Of a stretch of 64,000 bases of DNA, positions 1-11,191 are shown piece by piece. This stretch comes from Coffea arabica. Taxonomy: Eukaryota > Streptophyta > Magnoliopsida > Gentianales > Rubiaceae. The stretch lies in the NCBI RefSeq assembly GCF_036785885.1, contig NC_092329.1, positions 4,154,001 to 4,218,000 on the forward strand, in the 5' to 3' direction. Position 1 is the stretch's first letter. Every line of letters begins with the position of its first letter. The translations under genes were made by a program, and so were the position numbers. Under the pieces are notes generated by a model. That model saw only the letters and a list, made by a program, of their open reading frames with translations. It was not told the DNA's origin and ran no database searches.

Positions 1-2041
1 TTATGCACTGTGAAATGAAGGGCTAGGGCGCCATTATGTTGGGAATTACTGAATTTCTTAAATACATCAAGCTCAGTTCCTCCGTTATGATTGATAAGTT
101 CTTTGACCTGTACTGCAATTTGTTGGCCTTCAAGCAATAATAAGGCTGGCATTCTGTTATTGGTAGTCCTAGATGAAAAGCAAAAGTGTGTCATATTATC
201 TTCTGGATCATGGAAAAAATATTGGATGCCTCCTCTCTGATGCATGTTATTCCTAGAGCACTACAATGGGTATTGTAATTTGTAACCCTTCGGATTTCCA
301 CCATTCATATTTACCTCAATGTGGAAACATTTATCCATGATTAGTGCAAGGCATATGACATATATCGATCCCTTTGCCTAGTGGAGTATCATAAATCGTG
401 AAAACATATCAATAGATATGTTTAAGTCTACCAGACATATGAGATATTTTTGCACTTTTTAATTTCGGAGAGAATGAAATGTAATATAAAAGTTTGTGGG
501 ATCACTTCTACACGGTGAATATCAAAGGTTTCTACTAGAACATCTAATGAATACTTCAACATGTTAAGCTTCTAGAAAATTAAAACAATTATTTGATGTG
601 TCTTGTGCTGGTTTGGTCATCAGTAAGTTTTGCTGGTACAAAGTATTGCTCTTATCGATTGATGATTTCATTGAACATGCTGAGAACCTTTGTGCCATAA
701 ACGAGTGCAATGTGATCATTTTCTTTATTCATTACCAAAGTTCTAGCTCGCAGTAACCTAAAATAAACCTGGCAAGGAAAGGGAATTGAACCCCTGTGGA
801 AAGAAGTAGAACTATGGATGGCAAGGGTTACTGGTCCTAGTTTAGAATTGAGTTCTGCAGATGGATTCAGTTTTTGGCTTGCTGGTCCCATGTTCTTACT
901 GGTGGTAGATCGTACTTGTGGACTTGGTTTTGTTGCTGAACAACTGTAAACTGCTCTATGAATGTCTGAGCCCCACATATTGGTGATTTGAATATGTTTT
1001 TTCGTCATTAAAATGTTGCTGATTGACTTTTTTTTTTTTTCACTCTAATTGGTATTTCCACCATGCGGTCTTGCTGGTTTGGTATTTCATTTTGCGGTTG
1101 AAATGGACATCAGGGATCCTGATATCATGGACAAATGAAGATAAGGTTGAAAGCTGGGATGTGTAACATTTCTGTAAATCTGTCGCTGTATACGTAGGGA
1201 ACTGAGGTGACGCCCTTATTTCTGCAATTGTCACTATTCAGAATTTATTTTTGATGCAATCAATGCATCCGCTAAATTTACAAACGCCAATTTGAGGCAG
1301 ACCCTAGAAGAATCTTCTATGAAGATGCTGAACCGTATCTTTGATTGAGCAAATATGTTTTCCCTTGCATAAAGTTTTCTGTCGTTCTGATTACAGGTGG
1401 TGCTATTCTCAGCTACTTGTATATACGAGACCCCCATCAACAACACAAACTCACCAAACCATCGCCACTATCACTGTCACTGCCATCACTCCACCGCCAT
1501 CCCTACCACCACAGCCAACACTGCAACACTAGGCACATCACCATTACGAGATGTAGAATAATTCAGATTTGCGTGGTTACAATAGAGCAGGAGAGAGAAG
1601 ACTGGAGAGCAGGGTGGAAAAGAAAGTGGGGGAGGAATACAGGGGTAAAACAGAGTTTTTCTTTTTTGGTGGGTAAGCTCATTTTTCTCATTGATAAGCA
1701 AAATGGAGTACATAAGTTCAGGGACAGAAGTCACAGAACCCTTAAACAAGTACAGCAAAATGGATGGAAAAGGAACCTATAACCATACCACTATACAAAT
1801 GAACCTGACTAACATCAAAATTGGCAGTAAGGACTTTACAGTAGTCTAGAATCTCAAAACAGAGGATTTGTTCATGTTGTCGAGGACAGATTTGCGTGGA
1901 TGCATTTTTCTGTGCTCCATTGTTGCTGGTTTCGTAAAAATACATGCCCAAAGTGCATCGATCAGTGTATCTTTTGTTAATGACAGCAGTTGCCTCCTCT
2001 CCTGGCTCCTGAGCAAAGCTGTTTGTAAAAGGTTTTGCCCA
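1..2041. other. intergenic stretch, no supported gene
   Basis: AT-rich DNA with scattered stops on both strands. No protein family was recognised apart from a weak terminal-exon candidate at 775-949. A (CAN)n-like C/A-rich tract lies near 1440-1530. It could hold the 3' UTR of a gene to the left of the window or simply be spacer. Confidence 0.4.
775..949 (+). CDS. possible orphan terminal exon, unrecognised
   Basis: A plus-strand reading frame opens after a stop near 772 and runs to a TAA at about 949. It encodes roughly 57 residues with a coding-like composition: LWKEVELWMARVTG near its start and a hydrophobic FWLAGPMFLLVV stretch near its end. It has no in-frame start near its beginning, so if real it is the last exon of a gene or a gene remnant. 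I found no convincing upstream exon and recognise no family. A longer frame on the opposite strand covers the same bases and looks less protein-like. Chance is a real alternative. Confidence 0.15.
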
Positions 2042-2060
2042 GAATAGGCTCTTGCTTAAC
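2042..2060 (+). repeat. left target-site duplication of SINE A
   Basis: The 19-base GAATAGGCTCTTGCTTAAC recurs at 2281-2299 with one change (G to T at the seventh base). The two copies bracket the SINE exactly. Confidence 0.85.
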
Positions 2061-2280
2061 CACTGGGCCAATGGCTCAGTAGCCACTGGGGAGGGGCTTA
2101 AGTCCCTCCTTGGGTTTTGCAGCGAAAAAAATTTAAGAATTGTGTCAAAGCACTTTCTTGGTCTAGTTGGGTCTGTATACTTACTAGTCCTTTATCACAG
2201 CCTTCTTAGGCTCCTCTTCCCCCTTAGATTAGAATAGAGTAGATTATACAAATGTATCGTTGCTAACAAAAAAAAAAAAA
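2061..2280 (+). mobile_element. SINE A, tRNA-derived type
   Basis: A 220-bp insert lies between near-perfect 19-bp target duplications and ends in a poly-A run, the hallmarks of a SINE copied by LINE machinery. Near the 5' end TGGCTCAGTAG resembles a pol III A box; the B box is poorly preserved. The 3' part, TAGATTAGAATAGAGTAGAT just before the A tail, is shared in degenerate form with the insert at 30396-30496, which indicates one SINE family. The single TSD mismatch suggests a fairly young insertion. It lies about 0.8 kb upstream of the ARIADNE-type gene. Confidence 0.8.
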
Positions 2281-2299
2281 GAATAGTCTCTTGCTTAAC

Positions 2300-3070
2300 G
2301 CCCAATGGCATGTACAAAAAGATTGAGACAAAATGGTTACTGAAAGCTAGAGAGAAACACCAAAATGCCCCTCCTAGTTGTCTTCCCAAATTCTTTCCCA
2401 TATATATACTCTTCCATTAAAGATAACAAATACAAGTACTATTATCTATTTTCTTTATTTTCTTCTTCCGTGACAAATGAAAAATTAATTCTAATCTAAG
2501 AAAATTCAGGAAAAATGGTTTCTTAAAAGGTCAAAGTACACCAACACTCCGTTTCCTAAATGAACTTGAACTAGGTACATCCAACGCGCTGTTTCCTAAC
2601 TTGATTAGAACTTTTCGTTATCCATCTACATCAAGGACCCAATCTTGAAACATGAGTCTCGAAAATATTACTACTAAGTAAAATAAAGGGCAAAAAATGG
2701 CTAATCTCAAGGAAATAGACACCCAAGAGATTTTTCTTTTCACCAAAAGACTCCTAAGCCTGAATGGAATGCTTTCCACAAAAGAGGTAACATTATTCAA
2801 AGTTACTTTTCTTAACAATAAATGATAAAACCCATCCCCCTCACGCCCTCGTTAAACAAGAAGATTATGATTAACCGATCAAAACCTTTAATCAGAATAA
2901 GCACTTCACAAAATCATCATCTGTTTTTCACCTTGTTACTATTTTCCCAGTTGGGTTTTCTAATTATTTGTTAATTTCCACACTGTACATTGTGGGGAGG
3001 AATTCAGTTGCCGGATTAAATTTTGATCGTTCCACGTATAAGACTGTAAGCCCAAATAAAATTGAGTGCA
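2300..3070 (+). other. upstream region of the ARIADNE-type gene
   Basis: No coding signal of its own. AT-rich DNA containing the presumed promoter and 5' UTR of the gene that starts at 3071. No TATA box could be assigned with confidence. Confidence 0.4.
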
Positions 3071-6000
3071 ATGGGGGATTATTACAATGGAAGCAGTGAC
3101 GATCAGTACTGTGATCGAGTTTGTGATGATGACGGAGAAGACTCTGTTGATGGGCTCCAAGACCCAGAACTTGAGACCGACTTTTCTTGTTGCAGCAAAG
3201 GTCCCTCCTGTATGGTATAAATTATATTTTCTCTTATTGTTTCCTTGGTTGATGATCAAGAATTGAGTCTTTAATCTTTTATAAATTTATTTATTTATGT
3301 TAGTCATGGGGTCCTACAAGTCCTCTACTTTATCCTATTATGTATCTTTATCTGTTTTGTTGGAGTGAAAAGAGGCTGGGGCTGAAGGCTTGGGTTTTGG
3401 AGATTAAGACACTAAGAATTTTATTTAAGATGATTTGTTATCGCTTATGATCATCTCGAGTTTTCTATGTCTTTACTGAACATAAGTTTTTAGTAAATCA
3501 GCGTGTGGAAGCGGTACTGTCGGTTACTGAAATTCTAATAGATTGCACATCAACTGAGGATGAAATATATAGCACCCAAGAATGTGAATTTCTACTCTTC
3601 TGGTTAGTCATGTATTCTGGGTTAGAAGAGGGGTTGTGCTTGTTAGCTTGATTGAGAGCTTAATTGGGAAAGGATTGAATTTGACCTCTGATACTAATAT
3701 TCGTACTCCTGATTCCTGAACTTAAACCTGCTAAACAAACAGGAGTTTAAAGTTGCCGGCTTTTCTACATGCATCTGGCATTCACCGATTTGTGTATGTT
3801 ATCTAGGTCGTTATTGTACTTTTTATAAAGAGAAGAGGAACATTGGCATGATTATGTTGCTTGCCTTTTGCTCATGCAGGTGATAAGAAAAGAGTCTCTT
3901 CTGGCTGCACAGGTTAGACACACTCATTAGATGTCTGCTTGGTTGATTTGAGTAACTCTAAATTAGAATAAAGTTTTGAGTTGTTGCTTATGTTGATTTA
4001 TACAGAAAGAATACTTGCAAAGAGTAATGGATTTGCTGTCCTTAAAGGAGCACCATGCGCGGACCTTACTCATTTATTACCGTTGGGACGTTGACAGAGT
4101 TTTTAATGTGTTTGCAGACAGAGGTAAAGCATGGTTATATTCAGCAGCAGGTTTATCAGTTAGGAGCAGCGAGGATCTTAACTCCTCTCAGTCTTCAGAC
4201 GAAGTAACCTGTCAAATCTGCTTCGAGGATGTCCATGCTAATGAGTCCACGATAATGGATTGTGGCCATTGTTTTTGCAACAACTGTGAGTCTCTTGCTT
4301 AATGGCTTTCTTTCTTTTTATATTACTTTTCTCGTGATGCCAGGATCCTGCATATGCATGCTTTCTATATGAAGATTAAAAACTTGTAATCAATTTCTTG
4401 GTCCTTGGAACAATATGTTAAAATGAAATACAAATTCTGTGTTTTCTAGTTAACGTCTGGACTGGTTGCTGAAAATTGAACCTCAGAAGCTGTTCAGCTG
4501 TTATGATATTCCAAATCATAACAGATTTAGAACTTCAATTTATTTGAGATACCTCAATGAATTAACACATATGAGAACTACAAGGAGTAGTTCCAGTCAC
4601 TCATCCTCAGACCTGTTATTCTGTGAAATTAGAAATGAGGTCAAACAAACTTGAGTTTTAAATTAATTTTTAAGCTTGTTGATGAGAAACTATTGAACAA
4701 TATGGTTATTTGTTAAATAACTAGTTTGCTGATGATGTTTGTCATGTTGAACTTCTCAGGCACTATAAAAATAGAGTTATTGGTGCACGTTAATGCAAAT
4801 CAAGCATCTGATTTTCACTTGATTTTTTTTGAAATCTCTTTCACCAAATGTTAAATTTTGTAACCAGATCTTGTAAAAACAGCAAATTTAAAGGGTTAAG
4901 TAGACTGAAGTTTATTTCAATAGCAAAATAGCTTGAGTTAGATGCTCCAGTTAATTGTTTAGTAGATGTGTCTATTAAGTGCTGCTTCTGTGTTGTCGTT
5001 GTCGTTGCCGTTGCAGAATGTAAGCATTTTCTGTTCTTTTCTCTTGTTAAGGTTGGACAGAGCATTTTATTGTGAAGATAAATGAGGGTCAGAGTAGACG
5101 GATTACATGCATGGCCCACGAGTGCTATGCAATTTGTGATGAAGAAAATGTTAGAAATCTAGTTAGTGGAAGAGATCCTCATGTTGCAGAAAAGTTTGAT
5201 CGGTTTCTTTTAGAGTCATATATTGAGGATAATAAGAAAGTAAAATGGTGCCCTAGCGTTCCTCATTGTGGAAATGCAATTCGTGTTGAGTGTGATGAAT
5301 ATTGTGAGGTTCAATGTGCTTGTGGTGTACAGTTCTGTTTCAGCTGCTCATCTGAAGCTCACTCGCCTTGTTCATGCCTGATGTGGAAGCTTTGGACGAA
5401 AAAGTGCCAGGATGAATCAGAGACGGTTAATTGGATTAAAGTGAATACAAAGTATTGCCCCAAATGTTATAAACCAGTGGAGAAGAATGGAGGATGCAAC
5501 CTAGTACGTTGTGTGTGTGGACAACCATTTTGGTGCGTCTTCCTATTCTTCGTTCGTTTAAGATTCTGACTCAGCTCATACAGTTTGATAGGTCCAGTCA
5601 CGACATTATTCATTTTGCACATGCATGTATTAGTATACCTGTACTTTGTGATCTGATCATCGTTAGCACTTACGCACAGTAAGGGCTTGGAGCTGCTTTC
5701 CACAAGTTCATTGGTAGTCTCAAGTTTCCTGCATTATGTTTTGTTAACAAGTTAACTTTATTGCCTGCATGCTCCTTGCTACTTCTGTCTTATCTGCTTT
5801 CTGTACCAACTTTAGTCATTCATTACCAAAATTTAGGAGCGAGGAACTCTAAAGCATGTCTTTGATCTTCATTTGTATATAAGAGAATGGTTTTTGCTTG
5901 CATCCTGGTACTGCATGTCTTTTCTGCTATCTTACTGCTTACCTGATATTTCAGTACATGGGGGATAACTTCTTTGTGTTTCTTTACAGCATGTCATTAA

Positions 6001-6876
6001 TATTTTGTCTAGGATATCTTTAGCCAAAATTAAATGACATGATTTACCGTTTTGTCCTTATTTTCACAGTTGGCTTTGTGGTGGAGCAACTGGCGTAAGT
6101 CACACATGGAATAGCATTGAAGGTCATACTTGTGGCCGATATAAAGAAGACGAATTGGAGAATGCTGAGCGTGCGAAAAAGCAACTTTGGCGCTATTCTC
6201 ACTATTATAATCAGTTCAAAGCCCACACAGACTCTTTGAAGCTTGAAGCTACTTTGCAGGACAGGTTACAACAAAAAATTGTGATCTTGGAAGCAAAGAA
6301 CCTTGAATCGAGGGATTTTAGCTGGGTGACAGATGGATTCAATAGACTTTTCAGATCAAGGAGGATTCTCTCCTATTCTTATCCTTTTGCATATTACATG
6401 TTCGGTGATGACCTATTCAAGAATGCAATGACACAGAAGGAAAGGGAAATAAAACAGAACCTTTTCGAGGACCAGCAGCAGCAGCTTCAGGCTAACATTG
6501 AAAAACTTTCAATGGTTTTGGAACAGCCTTTTGCTGATTGGGAAGAAAGGGACGTCCTCAATACCAGACTGCAGATTATTGCTCTCTCCACTGTTACCGA
6601 TAACCTCTGCAAGAAATTGTGAGTTTTACTAACTAGACTTGAAACTGAACTAAGGAACATCTGAAAATGAGAAATCGGACTAGTTTTATTTATAATAATT
6701 AAGTGAAAGGACTAGGACTTTATTGAAATTATTTTTGGCAAAATCTGAGGGTAGATATGGCTATTTGCAGGTACGATTGCATCGAGAGTGATTTATTGGC
6801 TCCTCTGGAGGAAGCAACTCACAGTATCGCTCCATATAGGTCTATGGGTGTGGAGAAAGCATCAGAATTTCCTTAA
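3071..6876 (+). CDS. ARI: ARIADNE-type RBR E3 ubiquitin ligase
   Basis: Predicted 530-aa RING-between-RING E3, which takes ubiquitin from an E2 onto a RING2 cysteine and then to substrate. Coding exons, all GT-AG with matching phases: 3071-3214, 3880-3912, 4006-4285, 5052-5532, 6070-6618, 6771-6876. The N terminus is acidic. A conserved KESLLAAQ...VMDLLSLKEHHARTLL segment leads into RING1 (CQICFEDV...MDCGHCFCNNCW), then the IBR (CGNAIRVE...CACGVQFCFSCSS), then RING2 (CPKCYKPVEKNGGCNLVRC...CWLCGG). The Cys of GGC is the expected catalytic residue. The Ariadne domain follows, with FRSRRILSYSYPFAYYMFGD and a KQNLFEDQQQQLQ helix. Length and order match Arabidopsis ARI1/ARI2-type proteins. A donor two bases after the stop (6879) and an acceptor near 6994 suggest an intron in the 3' UTR. 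Substrates cannot be inferred. Confidence 0.93.
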
Positions 6877-8648
6877 AGGTAATCTGTAACAAATGGTGTG
6901 ATTCTCATTTTCCAACTGACTGGTTCTGGTGCATCGTTGCTTTTGACCTGGTGCTTTCTACAAAGTGCTAAAACGGTTTGTTTCTTTGCCACAGCTTAAC
7001 TAGATGCAAGATGGATGAGCAATGGTACGAAGTTCTTGACTTGCAGCCTTTGGATTCTTCCCTTAAGGTGATTGGGCGAGAAGCTCTTGGTGAATGCTTT
7101 TCGCATAGTATTTCTAGATGCAGCTGACACAATAGAGAGGAGATGATACATTAACATTCTACTTGGTTTTTGCTCATAAGTACGGTCATTGATGACATTT
7201 TGGCTTAAAAAGGTTCATTTGCCAAGTGAATGTCACAAAGGTACTCGCTGAAAGGAAAGGAAAACCATGGCTGTATATGCTTTTTCGCTGCACATATCTC
7301 CTGACTTCGCCGCCTTTGTCAATTTTGATTTCTAGGTCCCTTCCTCGAATACTTCTGACCTCATTTTCCGCCTATGTGTGTAACCTTTCATGAAGCTTAT
7401 AATCTGGATAAACAGTAAACCCTATATGCTGTATATATAATATATTTCCTTGGTCAGCTACTAACATATTGATCAATGGTCGTTCTTTCGAGGGTTTAAC
7501 GGTGGATGTAGAAAGCTGTTACTCAGAAAACTGTTGCTGGGGAAGGGAAGGTGAAGAGGGATTCGATAGTAAACTTCTATTGTTTCAAGTTCCATCTGAA
7601 TGCTGAAAATTAATTCATTCGAACTTTTTGAATTCAACATATTTGATAATTGAAATACCTAACCTTTTAATATATCAAGTACTGTTTAATTTGTGTACAA
7701 AATTTTAAGTAAAAAGTTTTTATTGAATTTTTTGAATCGATCACATATATTATACTTTTCACATATATATAATATACTCTCGTGCTCTCGCATAATGTAT
7801 ATAGTTGCTCTTCTTCTATTCGACGCACACGATATATGTGCAAACACGCACATACATATAAATACACACATTTAAGTACTATTTCTCAATTGTATAATTA
7901 TTTTCTCCTATACAAAACACTTTTTTTTCTCTTCAAATATTCAAATAAATATAATTTTTTTAAAAGGTGAAAGTGTAATATATGTGGGATATTTCAATTC
8001 AGTGCTTTAATTCAATTAGTTATCAAATACATATCTTTATCAATTCAGCAACTTAATACTTTCAATGTTTAATTTTCGGATTTTTCAATTTAGATTTCAT
8101 ACTTCAATTTTATCTAATTTCTAGATTGTAGAATTCAGATCTCAAAATTCAATTTTATCGAACAGGATATATTGTAGATCTTCTGAAGTTAGAAATTGTT
8201 GTCCAGCAATGTGGTTTTTTATTGTTCATTGGCCACAAATATTCTTTTTATTTATAAACAAATTCCTTATTTCCTTTAGCTTTGCCACAATAGTACCACT
8301 TTGATTGGACATTAAAATAGGTTATAAGAAAGAGAGGGAACAAATCTCCCGGTAAAACCTCTAACATATAATGGGTTGAGTCAATTGGATTACTAATTGC
8401 AAAACAGTGGATGTTATCTCGACTCAGTATATAAATTAAAAATAGCGAAAACTTTGAGAAAATTACAAGATATTTTTTATGAAGGCAAATGAGGAAATTT
8501 TAAATAATTAATTTTTTAAATTTGTAAAGGAGTAGAAACAAAGGATATCTAAGTAGATGTTAACATTAGTAGGGAAGTATATTTGACATACGGATTTTCT
8601 CAAGGGATGTCCGCATATATGTTAGTATATTTAAGCCGCATTTAATTT
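6877..8648. other. 3' UTR and AT-rich spacer
   Basis: The first few hundred bases are probably the spliced 3' UTR of the ARIADNE-type gene. The rest is strongly AT-rich with TATA and ACACAC microsatellite-like patches near 7740-7870. No gene is supported on either strand. Confidence 0.45.
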
Positions 8649-8656
8649 ACTATATG
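8649..8656 (+). repeat. left 8-bp target duplication of hAT MITE
   Basis: ACTATATG, repeated perfectly at 9070-9077 directly outside the other end of the element. Eight-base duplications are the hAT signature. Confidence 0.85.
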
Positions 8657-9069
8657 TAGGGTTGTATTCGAGTCGAGTCGAGGTAAAATAACTAAACTCG
8701 AGCTCATCGAGCTTTTAGAATTCGAGCTCGAGCTCGAGCTCGACATCAATTTATGTTACTCGAGCTCGAATTTAATTAAGTGTAATCAATACAAATCAAG
8801 CTCAATCGAGCTCAATCAAGCCTAATCAAGCTCACATAATAAAAATTAATATTTTATATATAATTTTAAATAAATGATATTATTGACATTTCATAATAAT
8901 AAAAATAAAAATTATATTATAAAAAACTCGATTAGACTCGTCGAACTTTCGAATGCAAAATATTAAAACTCGAGCTCGACTCGAGACTTCTATCAAGCAA
9001 CTCGAGCCGAGCTGCTGACCGAGTAGCTTGCGAGCTCGAGTTAAGCTACTCGGTTCAACAGCAGCCCTA
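8657..9069 (+). mobile_element. hAT-type MITE rich in GAGCTCGA motifs
   Basis: A 413-bp element begins TAGGGTTG and ends CAGCCCTA, an 8-base terminal inverted repeat with one mismatch. It is flanked by the perfect 8-bp duplication ACTATATG. The TAGGG terminus fits the hAT consensus. Subterminal regions carry many GAGCTCGAG and TCGAGTCGAG motifs in both orientations, a plausible transposase-binding array; the centre is AT-rich. It has no coding capacity, so it would need a transposase supplied in trans. The intact duplication and nearly intact termini point to a relatively recent insertion. Confidence 0.85.
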
Positions 9070-9077
9070 ACTATATG

Positions 9078-10160
9078 AATGCAAACATACTTTTAATGCA
9101 CCTCCTGCATTTGAACATTCTCAAATTAGTTTCAATCTTTGCTAAAAATGTTGAACGCACCTAAACTTCTTGTTAACCAAATCTTTTGACATAATAATAA
9201 CGCTTGTTCTAATTCTCCTTTCCTCCAACTTCTCTCTACCTCTTCTCATGGTATCCCTCCCATATATTTCGTTTTATTTGTTTTTCAATAAAATCTCTTC
9301 TAAATTTTCTTAATAAGAGTCATTTATTTCTCTTAGAAATTTCTAGTGAGATTTTCTATTTTTATTCTCATTTTGTTACTTGATCTCAAATCTGGTTGTT
9401 AGATCTGAAATTTTTTGAGATTTTGGGTCTTTTTCGATTCATCATCATTTATTGAAACCTGAATTCGTTGATTAATAGATTTGTTGATTAAAACATGTAC
9501 AAATGTACAAAAGGTAGTTGTAGCAATTTATCTTATTAGAAGTCAGAAAACTTCTTATAGTTTTTAGATATGTTTGAGATCATTCACATCTACTGTATCT
9601 GTTATTAAATTGTAAATCTGTTATTATTTCAAGTGCGTTTTTAATCTGCCACTGAGATAGAGATGTAAATCAAATCGTATTGGACGATTTCCAACCATTC
9701 GTTAATAAAATTTGCTTTTTATAAAAAAAAAACCTTTAACATAATAATCATGGTAGCATTTTGAGAAATTTTAGATGCAGTATATTTTCAATTTTTCAAG
9801 AAATTGTGAGTTTTATTTTGCAGTTCATTTATTAGGTGCTTGATGTTAAATGAACTCTCTTTTTTTGTGGAATTGTTGCAATTCGAATGTGGATAATAAT
9901 TTTAAAGGTTTAATAGTGAATCAACCTTTCTTTTTTGAGAAATGTTAATCACGCTCAATTTTTATTAATTATACTTTTACTATTCATTTTATCATATAGT
10001 CTAAATGAAAATCAGATGATAAAAATAATAGCAGTAGTGCGATTAAGTTTTCTCCTTTTTTTTGTGTACCTATCTAGTCCTATAACGCACCAAATAAAAA
10101 ACTATTTAAAGGTGTAAGCGAATAAATTGCCAACAAGATGTAAACGACAATTTTCGTGAA
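9078..10160. other. AT-rich spacer
   Basis: Low-complexity AT-rich DNA. Short frames on either strand lack family resemblance. Nothing else is supported. Confidence 0.4.
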
Positions 10161-10169
10161 GAAAGAACA

Positions 10170-10436
10170 GTTGACGAGGCATTTGGGGAAAGGTGGGTTG
10201 GATGCTCAATAATGTAAATTAAAGATTACGAACTCGAAACTTCTCACTGAAACTAAAAAAAAAATGTTGATGAGAGAGACAGTGTAAGTCATAAGTTTCG
10301 AATTTGAAACTTCCTACTTATACTAAAAAAATAAAAATCAAAAGTTGATGAGGCATTGATTTGGTAGCCAATGAGATTGAGGAAGGTCTCGTCTTAAAAA
10401 GAGTTTGGAACTTTTCACTTGCACTAAAAAAAAATT
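10170..10436 (+). repeat. cluster of degenerate SINE 3' ends
   Basis: Three successive segments each end in a motif like CGAAACTTCTCACTGAAACT followed by an A run (about 10190-10263, 10264-10330 and 10345-10435). The pattern resembles the 3' half of the intact 95-bp SINE at 49801-49895 (TTCGAATCCTCCCGCTTACACT then A's). The phrase GTTGATGAGGCATT or a close variant recurs near 10172, 10266 and 10343, as expected of target duplications from successive insertions at A-rich tails. Exact boundaries are uncertain. Confidence 0.5.
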
Positions 10437-10501
10437 GACTCCTACTTTAAATTCACTATGTATAGCCAAATAAACAGTAAGAGTCTGAAGTATTAAGGAG
10501 G

Positions 10502-10518
10502 AAGGTCTTGCCTTTCAA
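10502..10518 (+). repeat. left target-site duplication of SINE C
   Basis: AAGGTCTTGCCTTTCAA, 17 bases, repeated identically at 10710-10726. Confidence 0.9.
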
Positions 10519-10709
10519 GCCCTTCCGGGGTTGGAGCTGATGGTAGTAGTCCAGTTGGGTGAGTACCATCGTCACGGTTTCGACTCTTGGCACTACCGTG
10601 GCTGGTGATGCTTGGGGCGGGCCTATTCCAGGCCGAAGTGGAATTAGTTGGATCGTACGGTAACCAGTCCACGGGTCCAGATACCCACTGTCGACCAAAA
10701 AAAAAAAAA
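10519..10709 (+). mobile_element. intact tRNA-derived SINE (Au-like)
   Basis: A 191-bp insert between perfect 17-bp target duplications, ending in about 15 A's. It is GC-rich against AT-rich surroundings. An A-box-like GATGGTAGTAGTCCAGTTGG lies about 20-40 bases in and a B-box-like GGTTTCGACTC about 40 bases further, an internal pol III promoter arrangement. The end, CCAGATACCCACTGTCGACC before the A tail, resembles the 3' region of plant Au-type SINEs as I remember them. The perfect duplication implies recent insertion. Frames across it on the minus strand come from its GC content and are not genes. Confidence 0.85.
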
Positions 10710-10820
10710 AAGGTCTTGCCTTTCAAATTTCACTATGTAAAGCCAAATAAATAGTGCAAGGCAATTTCACTATGTACGGACAAACAAATATAAAGAGTAC
10801 TATAGTATTAAAGGACGGAC

Positions 10821-11165
10821 CAGTCTAGTGAGAAGTAGTGACGAATTCGGTGTTTTCTTGGCCTGGCAAATCCGGTGAAAAGAGACGTATCAATCTAGTG
10901 AGAACTAGTAACGAATTCGGTGTTTTTTAGCCTGCCAAATCCGGCGAAAAAAGAGTTCCCCCATTCACGACTGGAAAGTGGAAAGTCGAGCCTTGATTAA
11001 ATTAACCAGATTCCTTAGTGAGAACGAGCAACGAATTCGGTGTTTTTTAGCCTGCCAAATCCGGTGGAAAAAGAGTTCCCCCATTCACGCCGGTGAAAAA
11101 AGAGTTCCCCCATTCACGCCTGGAAGGTGGAAAGTCGAGCCTTTATTAAATAACCAGATTCCTTC
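10821..11165 (+). repeat. imperfect tandem duplications upstream of DUF616 gene
   Basis: The core ACGAATTCGGTGTTTT occurs at about 10841, 10911 and 11031, giving spacings of 70 and 120 bases. Units two and three share TAGCCTGCCAAATCCGG, AAGAGTTCCCCCATTCACG and a GGAAAGTCGAGCCTT...CCAGATTCCTT block. Unit three holds a further internal duplication of the AGAGTTCCCCCATTCACGCC segment. The array ends about 27 bases before the start codon at 11192, so it covers the proximal promoter and 5' UTR. Confidence 0.85.
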
Positions 11166-11191
11166 CATAATTGAGTTCTTGCGGGTTCACA

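Noticed and set aside
652-1234. Two minus-strand frames of 118 and 64 codons
   Set aside because: No family resemblance, ordinary chance length for this DNA, and the opposite strand reads more protein-like over part of the first.
8690-9060. CRISPR-like or palindromic GAGCTCGAG repeats
   Set aside because: Spacing is irregular and the block is bounded by hAT termini and an 8-bp duplication, so it is a transposon array.
10456-10726. Two overlapping minus-strand frames of about 80 codons
   Set aside because: They lie wholly on the GC-rich SINE with its target duplications and A tail; the frames are by-products of that insert.
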